From positions 32,343,811 to 32,407,810 of the forward strand of contig CM072523.1 in the NCBI GenBank assembly GCA_036898135.1: a DNA stretch of 64,000 nt, in the 5' to 3' direction. Each line of letters begins with the position of its first letter. Within the stretch, counting starts at the first letter, position 1. The notes under the pieces were generated by a model. The model was not told the DNA's origin and ran no database searches. It saw nothing but the letters and a program-made list of their open reading frames with translations. This DNA is from Oncomelania hupensis (lineage: Eukaryota > Mollusca > Gastropoda > Littorinimorpha > Pomatiopsidae). A program made the translations under genes and the position numbers. This document shows positions 54,099-64,000 of the stretch, piece by piece.

Positions 54099-54497
54099 AA
54101 CAGAAAGACGAATATATCGCAATGTATCTCTGTGACGTTTCTGTCTGCTGAGTATACTCAAGCTTACGAAATATAGTTACAATTAATTGTGAACAGCGCT
54201 GTACGTATATGTTGTTTCAGTATTCTACTGTACATTTATTATAATATGCTGTATATATCGTTCAATTACTATTTTACGTGGTGCGTATTTGGTGTGATGA
54301 AGACAGTAAATGGTTCATAGTTGTAGTAGGTGTATTTTCGGAGTCTGATTGCTAGCATAATATTTAGTGTGCAGATTGGGTTTACAAATATCAACCAATT
54401 TTAAGGCGACATGCAACGTTAACAAGTGGGTGTATGTTTTTTTTCGTGTCTTAGTGTGCTTTTGTGTGCGCGCTTTTGTATGAGTGTATGTGTCTCA

Positions 54498-54924
<427 letters not shown>

Positions 54925-55011
54925 ATAGCCCTTAGGCCTAGAAGTGGATGAAAAAAATAATATGAGGATAAAAGGACACGTATTTAATTATTAAAGAAGT
55001 ATAAATTATCT

Positions 55012-55013
<2 letters not shown>

Positions 55014-55088
<75 letters not shown>
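55014..55088. repeat. (GA)n microsatellite
   Basis: 75-bp GA tract. Confidence 0.96.
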
Positions 55089-55089
<1 letters not shown>

Positions 55090-55278
55090 AAATACAGTTT
55101 GTTTGGCTAAAGGGTGGGCCATGGGGGGAAGTATATTTGAGCTAAGTAAAAAAAAAAAAAACATGTTTATATTAAAACCAAGAATTTCTTTGTTGTAAAA
55201 TGCTAAGTTCATGTTTTTCAGTTGTAATGGGAGTGCAAAAAAGGACAGTGTGTGCATTAATCAGCCAAAACGCGGGTG

Positions 55279-58200
55279 TGTTCAGTTCAGTTTGTTTATT
55301 GTCTTTTCCAGCAAGCTGATAAGACATTTAAAAAAATTAGATTAGATTACCAACAGGAGAGTCCAGCAATACTTTGGACAGTTTGATTCCGAGTTGAAAA
55401 TCTACATCACTGAAACTGACCTTCCCTTGCAATTCATATGGCAGTAAGGGCTTAATTTGATCATATTCAAATAAAACATGCTGTAATGAGATGGATGCAT
55501 CACAAACACACTTTACATCTTTACAGTGCTTAGTTTTAATGGCACTGAGCAAAATTCTGTTAGTCATCGTAAGCACAGCTCTTGAGTAACCATTTAATGG
55601 ATTGTCTTGTTTCTTAAAGTCAAGAGTACTTTTCATTATACTTTCAATTTCATTTTGAATTTCTTTTGAAGATTTCATAACTTCAATGTATCGAGAATTT
55701 AATTGTAAAGCACCTTGTTTAGCCCCTTTATCTGCTAATTAATTATAGAAAAAAAAACACTGTGATGGTAACCAGCAGAAAGAGATGTTTGTGCCATTAA
55801 TGATTAAGCTGTGAATAATATGTCTAATTTCTATTATTAAATCTCTTCTATTTTTATTATTTTGAGATTGTAACGCTTCTAGCACTGACATTGAATCAAC
55901 ACATATAACTATTTGAAAAATACTGATCTGAAGACTGGATATGTTTCTTAGTGCCATTAAGATTGCTATCAGTTCGGCTGTAAATATAGATAGATTCTTG
56001 CCCAAGTAAAATGATTCGTTCATTTTTAAATCAGGAATAACATATGCTGCACCTGTTTCACCTGATGATAAAACAGAACCGTCAGTGTACACTTTTAAAT
56101 GTTGAGAATAAACAGAATCTATGTGTTCACGAGCCTCAGTTGTAACTAAGTTACTATTAACACTTTTGAATGTGTTACAATAATGAATATCAAACTTACC
56201 CTTCATCATCTCCCAAGGAGGCATTGGTGAAGAAATATCTGTCTTAAGTCTTTTTATGTCCTCTACCGTAGAATCAATTAAGTCTTTAGTATATGTAGAA
56301 ATCGTTTCTAAGAATCTAACATTTTGTGCTCGTTTTGGGTATTCTAAATCAGACCTAAACAACAACTCTTCATTAGTACTATTGCAAATATTAGGTGCTC
56401 TTACGATATAATTATTTAACACAAGCCAACTTTCTCTGTTCATCCAGGGGCATAATTCCTGCTAACATATAAGATTTAGTTGTATTTGTATGCACGGGAA
56501 CACCTAGGGCTAATTTTATAGCCTTGCTATCTAGACTTTTCAACTTATTTAAATAACTCTTCGGAGCTGAAAAATATGCTTCCTGCCCGTACATTAATTT
56601 AGATCTGACAAGTGAAGTTGCTAAATGAACGAGTGTCTTTATATCTTGACCCCATGATTTTATACTAATGATCTTTAATAAATAATAACTTTTTAAAGCA
56701 TTCTGAATTAAATACTCAATATGTCTTGTCCATTTTAACTTCCTTGTTAGATACACACCTAAAAATTTAATCTCAGCAGTATATTCAATTTCTTCATTTT
56801 CTATCAATATTTTAGGCAGTTTTCTTGGTACTTGACAGTTACTAAAAAGCATCATTTTAGTTTTTTCCTTAGATAATTCTAGGCCATTAGATATCATGTA
56901 CTTGTTTAAACTATTTATTTCTGTTTGATAAACTAAAGTAATGTGTTTTATTTCATACAAAGAAGTTTTCTTTTTTAGATTAACATTCATCCATATAGCA
57001 ATGTCATCAGCATATTGAACAAGAGTAACCCTGTTACTGAAAACTTTTGGCAAATCGTAGATTAAAATGTTGAACAAAATTGGAGATATTATTGCCCCTT
57101 GAGGAATACCCATATTCGTCAAATGACTTGATAAATAACAATTTCCAACTTTAACTTTTATAGATCTATTTTGTAAGAAAGTTTTTATAAAATTATACAT
57201 GTGTCCAGATAATCCAATTTGCTTTATTTTGAAAAGTAAACGTGCATGCCAAACTCTGTCGTATGCTCTTGTAATATCAAAAACTGTTGCTAAAACTCCT
57301 TTACGCTTTGCAAATTGTCTTTTAATATGCGTTGTTAGCTTAACTAAATGATCAACAGTCGAACGGCCTTTTTGAAACCCAGCTTGATTGATAGGAATTA
57401 TTTTTTGTTTGACGCAATAATGTGATAACCGTTCCAATACAACTTTCTCCATTGTTTTACAGGCATGTGACGTCAACGCGATAGGCCTATAACTTGAAAC
57501 AACACTGCGAGATTTGCCAGATTTTGGTAATAAGATAATTAGAGATGTTTTCCAGAATTCGGGCAAGGTACCTTTTGCCCAACTATTTGCTATAATTTCA
57601 TGTAAAATGTGGAGCCAATTGTCAGGAATATTAGATAAAAGTTTGTATGAGATTCCGTCTAATCCTACCGCTGAATTCTTTCGTCCAAATTGTAATACTA
57701 CATTTTTAACTTCTTCAAACGTTATGTCGGCATTATAATATAAACTATTATTGGGTAGAGGAGGCTCAAATGTAGGACTACTTTCTTCATTTTCTCTTTG
57801 CTGTTGTATGTGACTAGGCAAACTAGACGACTGACTTACATTAGCAAATACTTTTACAAATTCATCAGCCTTCTCTAATGATGTTGGAACTGTATTATTT
57901 GTTAGCTTTATGGGACATTTAGGGAGACTGTATCCATTTTTCATTTCTGACAACTTTTTCCAAATTTTAGCAGAGTCCTGATAACTATTGATTTCAGAAT
58001 TACAATAATTTGACCAAAATGCTTGTTTTTCGCTAGCAATGGTTTTGTTACAATTTATTTTTGTCTTCTTCATTTCAATAAATGATTGTTCTGTTCTATT
58101 TTTCAACCATGTTTTATATGCTACCTTTTTCTCTTTTACTGCATTTTTACACTGTTCGTTGCACCAAGTATTTCCGGTTCGGGATTTTTTCGTATATGTT

Positions 58201-59085
58201 TTTTTCTTGGGAATAGACCTAGAAGCTGCGTCATGAATACTCTTAACAAAAGTATTATACACTTCATTAATATCCTTCTTCTTAGTAAAAGAAGTATCAG
58301 TATGTAATAAAATTTCTTTAAAGATATCCCAATTAGCCCGAGCATAGTGATATTTTGCCACAGGATCTTGCTCAATGCCCACTTCAACACAATCATTGCA
58401 AGTGATTACGATGGGGAGGTGATCACTGCCTAAAGTATCCGTCTCAACCTCCCATATACAGTCTGCATAAAGATCAGGAGTAGTAAAAGATAGATCAATG
58501 GCAGATGGTTGATGTGTAGATACATCTGGCACGCGAGTGATTCTTCCATCGTTAAGTAATAAAAGGTCAGAGTTAACAATATTTTCACTTAGACGGTTTC
58601 TGGAAAAGTAACAGTTATCATCCCAAAGAGACGAGTGGGTATTAAAATCTCCACAAAAAATACTGGATTCTGACACATTAAAAGATTGCATCCAGTTAAG
58701 GTTTGCATGATCTGTTCCCTTAGGATAATAAACAGAGAAAATGTTTACACACAACTGACTATTTATCTTGATTTTCGCACATGCGCAATAGCTATCACAA
58801 TCGTTTATACTGGTAGGACTCAATAAAACATAATCCAAGTCATGACGAATGTAAAAGCCTGGACTTTATCACTGTTTGTGTTGATTATGGGGGGGATAAT
58901 AATACCCCTTCAGTTTTGGTAGCTTGCGTTTGTTAACATTTAATGACTGTAAGGGTAGAACATGGTGGTCTGTTTCAGACAAATATTGTTCCAAATAATG
59001 TAAGTTAGTAACTAGCGAGCGACAGTTCCACTGAAATACTGAAAGTTTTTCACTTTTCATACTACAAAAACTAAAAACATATGGA
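55279..59085 (-). mobile_element. Second I/Nimb-like LINE, ORF2 only, decayed
   Basis: Related to the LINE at 16-23 kb with the same ORF2 domain order. The minus-strand 3' end reads AATAAACAAACTGAACTGAA, a pentamer tail at about 55279-55300. No ORF1 is found upstream of 59060, so the copy is 5'-truncated near the start of ORF2 or has lost ORF1. Confidence 0.85.
55337..59060 (-). pseudogene. ORF2 pseudogene: endonuclease, RT, RNase H
   Basis: Recovered in pieces: 59060-58869 (FQWNCRSLVTNLHYLEQYLS, LPLQSLNV, GYYYPP); 58838-56412 (GDFNTHSSLWDD, GSDHLPIVI; RT with RPIALTSHACKTMEKV, FDITRAYDRVWH, MGIPQGAIISPILFN, QYADDIAIW); 56443-55739 (KVYTDGSVLSSGE, FTAELIAILMAL, VDSMSVLEALQSQ, CWLPSQ); and 55678-55337 (C-terminal tail with a CKDVKCVC motif). 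Lesions: two consecutive stops near 58865-58870 by a C7 run, a frameshift near 56420-56440, and a stop at 55739-55741 inside RNase H, where a Glu codon of the usual N-E-L-A-D stretch has become TAA. RT motifs are otherwise preserved. Like its relative it has LQSL in place of QET. Confidence 0.9.
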
Positions 59086-60858
59086 AAATCAACTATAACT
59101 ATAACTTGGATCTAGAAAAAGAGTAATCAAACTTTTAGCTCTTTTTGTTAGTGCTACGCTACGCGGGTGTGTGTGTGTCCTTTTGTTGTCCATCTGGACA
59201 AAACAGTGAACATTTACATAACTTGTATTGACATGCCTACTGTGACGTGGGGTTTTATGTTGCTGGGCTCTGCACAATGGAATGCTATTACCCACTGTCT
59301 TCAGTCTATGGGGATCGCTAGTGAATCTCCCTTTGACTTCCCTTAAAACATTTATTTGTTTAGCTCGGTCTGTGTTAAGGCTGGGGTACAGAGATAGATA
59401 GAAAAATGGTTTGTTCTTGAATCAAATTTTATTTATCAGATTAACATAAGTTGTACTGATAGAAAAATGGTAAACGATCACTGTCACACATGCTTTCACA
59501 CGGCTATGAAACATATGTAGTCCAGCCACTTGATAACAGTAAAAATCACACATTTATTTCCTCTACTCTATACACGAACTTCGATGTACAAAACTAACTT
59601 TAAATTTTAAATGTCAATGCGAATGGTTCGCTCTTGAGAGTTCCAGGCAGCTACTTTATCTTCATCGGGCACTGGATACTTTCTGCCCTACTGGTCAGAG
59701 TTCTTGAAGAGTGGACTACTGTGGTCCTGTTTATACAGAGTTTGGTGCACTGAAGGCTGTGTACTTAGCTCAGTGTCCGAAGAGCTGTGTTGCGGTTGAT
59801 TCTGTGACCTGCTGTGTTGTCGTGGAGTCTTCTCCCTGTGGTTAGACTGGAGGGCTATCTTCGCGCAATGCTGGAGATGCCTCGGCAGCCAACTTACAGC
59901 GACGACGTGTTTTTGTTGTTCGCCGAGTTGGGATCACGATATAACGCCTGCTCGTCTGTAACATATGAGACGAAATTCTGCACAACCCTGAATAACAGGT
60001 GTGTGCAGAGCGTCTCAATGAAGGTCGAAGTAGCATCCAGTGATTAGCTCCACATCTCTATATATAAGTGACGAACATTCTGCTAAGTCCGTGGTCCACT
60101 GGAATCTCCACTCTAATTTCCTAAACATATATAAATATAAAACATGGCTAACTATACACATAGAGAAATAATTAATATTATAAACATTCTCAGGTACAGC
60201 CACTGGTCTGCAGACATACATATAGGTTAAACAACAGTACATAATACAACATGGCGTTGGCCGGCCGTGCTCGCATCGTGGTCGGATTCTCCATGTGGTC
60301 GGATTCTCCACGTGGTCACGCAAAGTCAGACTAACAATTCAATTCTATGCATAGCAAATTTCACACACATAATTCAACAATAATATAAATACATCACGAT
60401 GAAACAGAAGTATGTTCATTTACCTTTTTGACAATGTCAGGCTGTGGCTAACTTGATTGAATTCGAATATTCAACAAGTACTGCTTCCCTGGTCTATCAG
60501 TGGAGAGATTTCTGCAAGAGTCTAACTGTGTACTCTAGGCAGTTCAAATGTAGACTAACTCTCTACCTCTCTCCTTGAATCAGCCAGAACTGGTTCTATC
60601 TACTCTAGCTGTGTTCTGATTGACTGAAGAAATCTGAGTGGCTGTAAAATCGAAGATCTCTAACGTCAGCTGCGATGATGTCACTATCTGTGCGGGCGTC
60701 AAGATACAACTGTTACGCATGATCACTTCTGTCGTCTGCTAGAGACTATCAGGAACCTTCTAAGTCTACACTGACTAAACAAGCAAAAGCTCAAAATGTG
60801 TTGAGTAAAACTATGCTCTTGTTACACCTACTTGTTTTGACGTCAGAACCATGATCCG
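59086..60858. other. Non-coding stretch, no gene seen
   Basis: No frame with exon character. An LTR was considered because of TGTAACA-like ends, but no matching 5-bp duplication was found. Confidence 0.5.
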
Positions 60859-60913
60859 TTAGGGTTAGGGCTGGGTTAGGGTTAGAGTTAGGGTTTGGGT
60901 TTGGGTTAGGGTT
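60859..60913 (+). repeat. Interstitial telomere-like repeat, (TTAGGG) with variants
   Basis: Five exact TTAGGG words and several one-base variants (TTTGGG, TTAGAG, CTGGG) in 55 bp. TTAGGG is the common animal telomere unit. Confidence 0.85.
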
Positions 60914-61009
60914 CGAACACTGCAAAGTACTTAAAAATGGGGACGAAATATGACCCATTGTCAACACAACGTAGGTGGCGTTTCGGGAAAGTCATGATAA
61001 TACTGTGTA

Positions 61010-61345
61010 ACCTCGTCTGTGCGTGTTTGTGTGTGTAGGTTTGTCTGTATGTGCTTTTGAATACATGCAGACTCTATTTTTGTGTATGTGTGTGTTGTGT
61101 GTATTTGTATGTTTGTGCATGCGCGTTGTGTGTGTACGTGCGTGTGTGCGTGTGTTCCTGTATGTGTTTTCTTGGGTGCGCGCGTGCATTGTGTGTGTGT
61201 GTATGCTCGTTGTGTGTGTGTATCTGTGTGTGTGCGCGTTGAGTGAGTGTATGTGTGTGTGAGGTTTGTGTGTGCATGCGCGTTGTGTGTGTGAGTGTTG
61301 ATGTGAGTGTGTGTGTCTGTGTGTAAGAGTGTGTTGTAATGTAGT
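61010..61345. repeat. TG-rich low-complexity tract
   Basis: TGTGTG mixed with GCGTG, TATG and TTTG words. Cys/Val-rich frames on it are artefacts. Confidence 0.92.
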
Positions 61346-61391
61346 GTGCCGTGGTATGTTGTTTTGTGTTGTCAGGTTTTATTGAAGTATA

Positions 61392-61978
61392 TTACCCCCG
61401 TTGGGATGCCGGGGTTTCAGTATAAATAGTATCCCCACTTTCTGGAAATTTAGTGCTTTAAATTCCCACTGTCGCTGTCTTTCTTTTTTGCTCTTTCTCA
61501 TTCTTGCTCTGTTCTATCAATCTGCTATACTATCTTCTTCTTCTCTAGACCAGTCACCTACCTTTTTTCTTGAAACTCTTCCGGGACAAGACTCCTTATT
61601 TGTGTATGAGGTTGTGTATGAGGTCTGTTGGATCAGCTTGGGAATATTGGACGCTTTCTGCCAAATGGTCAATGGGGCTTCCTATGATGTTATTATTTAG
61701 CAATGTAGGCATTTTATATGTATGTGTTTTGTTGATAATTTATAATGATGTTTGTATTCTATTTTGTTTTTGTAAACGGGTGTTCGATAAATTAGAGTAC
61801 AGCCTCAGCGTCCCCTGCGTGGGATGTCTTTATTGTAAAGTGGCTGGCTGGTGGAGAGCTTTCAGTTTTACCACTAGGGTTGTTTCAGCAGATCCTTTAT
61901 GCGGATCCGGGGTTGTCCGGTCCTGATTTGGCTCGGAAGAGTCCGCTGGACCTAAAGCAATAATGATGTAATGTAAAG
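61392..61978 (+). mobile_element. R family, short subtype, full length (about 587 bp)
   Basis: Starts TTACCCCCGTTGGGATGCCG and ends AGCAATAATGATG plus TAATG. Perfect 13-bp duplication TTATTGAAGTATA (61379-61391 and 61979-61991). An extra GAGGTTGTGTAT duplication near 61608 is private to this copy. Same 5' end and tail class as 41676-42253. Confidence 0.9.
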
Positions 61979-61991
61979 TTATTGAAGTATA

Positions 61992-62630
61992 ACGCCATGA
62001 TATCATCTGTCCCCCGTCTCCAACTTAAAAAGAAGGATAGACTGTAGGCCCTGTTACGTAACGTCACCCGGCATAATAGGTAGACTGTACGATGAATTTG
62101 TTTCTATAAGGTCCTAGTAAATTCTACTTAAAGATATAGGTTACCTTGCAATTTGTAAAGATCTTAAAGAGTTCAGCTTGTTTTTCAAATGAGTTGAATA
62201 ATGAATGTGTCTTGCAGGGCCGATGCCATCACTGCCAACACTAAAGAGTAAAACCACCACCACTAGAAACCACTATCTACAGCACCACCACCACTTCCAT
62301 CCCCATCACAACCCCATACTCTTTTCTAGGGTGATAAAATAAATATTACCTTTCAAACTCAAAATCAAAACAGAACCTACATACACACACACACACACAC
62401 ACACGCGCACACACACACACCCACACACACCAACACCACTACCACTACCACCACAGCCTCCATCATCTTCGACTCCACCACTACCACCTCCAGCATCACC
62501 ACAAAACAACTACTACTTTTCACCTTCATTACCCCAAAATTCCACCACCGCAACACCTTAACATCACTGACATCACCCCCAACACCACCACAACCTATCT
62601 CAAAACTAATCCCCACCACTTCCAACAACA
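61992..62630 (+). other. Upstream region of the transporter exon
   Basis: CA/CCA-rich from 62240, including (CA)n at 62381-62420. TGTCTTGCAG at 62209-62218 could be an acceptor for a 5' UTR exon running into the ATG at 62631. No promoter motif is visible. Confidence 0.4.
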
Positions 62631-62853
62631 ATGACGGGCACAACCAAATCGACCGCATCTTCAGCATCGCCTAATGGTCCGGAAAAGGTGACCATTGAGA
62701 CGGACAAGCGGATCGGGAGACGAGCATCCTGCACAACCCTGTTGAAGGAAAATGCAATCCTATTTCTCACGCTCATCGGAGTGGTAGTGGGCTTTGCTAT
62801 TGGCTTCGGCGTCCGGGAGGCCAAACCTTCTGCTGATGCTCTCTTGTGGATAG
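62631..62853 (+). CDS. SLC1-family (glutamate/neutral amino acid) transporter, first coding exon
   Basis: Starts ATG at 62631 in an ACAACA context and ends at a GTCAGT donor after 62853, in phase 1. The cytosolic N-terminus (about 40 residues, Ser/Thr-rich) is followed by LLKENAILFLTLIGVVVGFA and IGFGVRE, matching the first membrane helix of sodium-coupled excitatory amino acid transporters, and by ADALLWIG, which in the family leads directly to the FPGE motif of the next segment. Only this exon is visible; the rest lies beyond the right edge. The product would move glutamate or neutral amino acids across the plasma membrane. The subtype cannot be told from one exon. Confidence 0.75.
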
Positions 62854-62861
62854 GTCAGTTC

Positions 62862-62897
62862 ATGATGATGGTGATGATAATGATGATGATGATGATA

Positions 62898-62942
<45 letters not shown>

Positions 62943-63050
62943 GTGGTGGTGAAGATGATGGTGATGATGCTGCTGCTTCTGATGATGATGATAATGTTGG
63001 TGGGGGTTGTCATTGTGATGATGGTGGTGGTGATGATGGTGATGGTGGTT
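62862..63050. repeat. (GAT)n / (GGT)n microsatellite at the start of the intron
   Basis: Degenerate GAT tract starting 8 bp after the donor. Long Met- or Asp-rich frames over it are artefacts. Confidence 0.95.
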
Positions 63051-64000
63051 GTATCCCATCAGACGTTGCCTAATATAGTTTGCATGGTTGTTCGTGAGCT
63101 TCTTTAAACTGGTCTTTGCGCTCCTTCCGCTTAACGGATTGTAACGGAATTAAGATATGTTTGAATCAGGCAAAGGCACATCCCGCTTGCGAACTAAACT
63201 TTCATTATTATTGGAATCCACATGCTTTTTTTTTCTTCTCGTAGTACACTTCTTTCTTTGGGGTAGGTACACGCATAGTACACTCAATAGTACACACTTT
63301 AAAGGGATCTGTATGTGCTACACATGTGAAAATCGAGATACAAAAACCCTTGCAAGAAATACTATTTAATCTTATTTAATTTACTCTTCAAATTGGGTAG
63401 CACTGCTTGGCGGCTGCTGGCTTTTCGCTGACTCACAGCATGCAAATCGAATTTCTCCGCGCCCGTGGCTGACGAATATATATATATTTTTTTTATCCAA
63501 ATCCAAACTAAAGACCCTAATATTATACAGACAACGTTTTGAAAAAAGAGGAACATATAACTCGAAGAGCTCCCATTAAGAAGATTTTTTTCCTATATGA
63601 TCATCCAGCGTTCGGAAAAACAAATCTCAAAAAGATTTAAAACAAACAAAAAGAAAACGTTCGGTATTTACAACTTCAACAATAAAGCCTTGACGCGGCT
63701 TTCCCGTGTACATGTACGGTACAAGCCTTGGCAAATTCTAAGCTACCCATACAAACTCAATACAAAGGGGTGGACATGTAAACAATGACATGGCGTTTCT
63801 GTAGTGTGACAGTAAATGCTCCTCTTGCACACTTATAATGCTATAAATCTGTTTCTAAATATTTCGTCTAATCACTAGGCGGCACTGATAGTCCAGTACA
63901 AGAAGCTGTTGTAAAGTGCGATTCATCACAGTTTTAAACCACCTCAATGGGCATACCACTAACGCATGGATATTTAAGCGGAATATTAGATCTCAGTATT
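63051..64000 (+). other. Intron of the transporter gene, no further exon seen
   Basis: AT-rich with no frame matching the second transporter segment. A short (AT)n lies near 63476-63490. Confidence 0.5.

Noticed and set aside
59375..60829. Solo LTR on the minus strand, TGTAACA-like right end and TTAACA-like left end
   Set aside because: The 5-bp flanks do not match and no second copy is in the window.
61023..61262. Cys/Val-rich frame that could look like a secreted peptide
   Set aside because: Arises from TG repeats in every frame of that strand.

Overview
The window is animal nuclear DNA, AT-rich and mostly intergenic or intronic. GT-AG introns, non-LTR retrotransposons with an RNase H domain, a tRNA-derived SINE, a Ty3/gypsy element and very dense microsatellites point to a lophotrochozoan, most likely a gastropod mollusc. 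That assignment is an inference from the character of the repeats; no species marker is visible.

Layout. 1-11.7 kb is repeat-rich: a solo LTR (2.5-3.1 kb), a candidate terminal-inverted-repeat element (3.5-4.2 kb), a piggyBac transposase relic (5.4-6.1 kb), a long copy of an unnamed retroposon family called 'R' here (7.5-8.2 kb) and a GAA-rich array (10.1-10.7 kb). 11.8-14.3 kb holds a decayed RTE-like LINE and two SINE copies in tandem. 16.3-23.0 kb is a nearly intact I/Nimb-like LINE on the minus strand, whose ORF1 is split by a SINE. 27.2-32.8 kb is a Ty3/gypsy-type element with near-identical LTRs, inserted into another RTE-like copy. 34.1-40.8 kb carries ten clean coding exons of a host gene whose product I do not recognise; it encodes a protein with a very acidic C-terminal part, and its 5' exons are not visible. 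41.7-50.5 kb is a patchwork of R copies, a hAT-like MITE, RTE debris and another SINE. 52.3-59.1 kb holds a CR1-like tail, long GATA/GA microsatellites and a second, decayed LINE. 62.6 kb begins a probable SLC1-family (glutamate/neutral amino acid) transporter gene that runs off the right edge.

Most notable: (1) the gypsy-type element has its integrase before the RT (the order described for Gmr1-like elements), has lost the RT core and RNase H, yet has almost identical LTRs, which suggests recent mobilisation in trans; (2) its leader carries five perfect three-unit heat-shock elements just before the gag ATG; (3) the R family has nine copies here, most with 11-15 bp target-site duplications, and two subfamilies that differ at both the 5' end and the 3' tail; (4) the SINE in LINE ORF1 is the only visible defect of that LINE.
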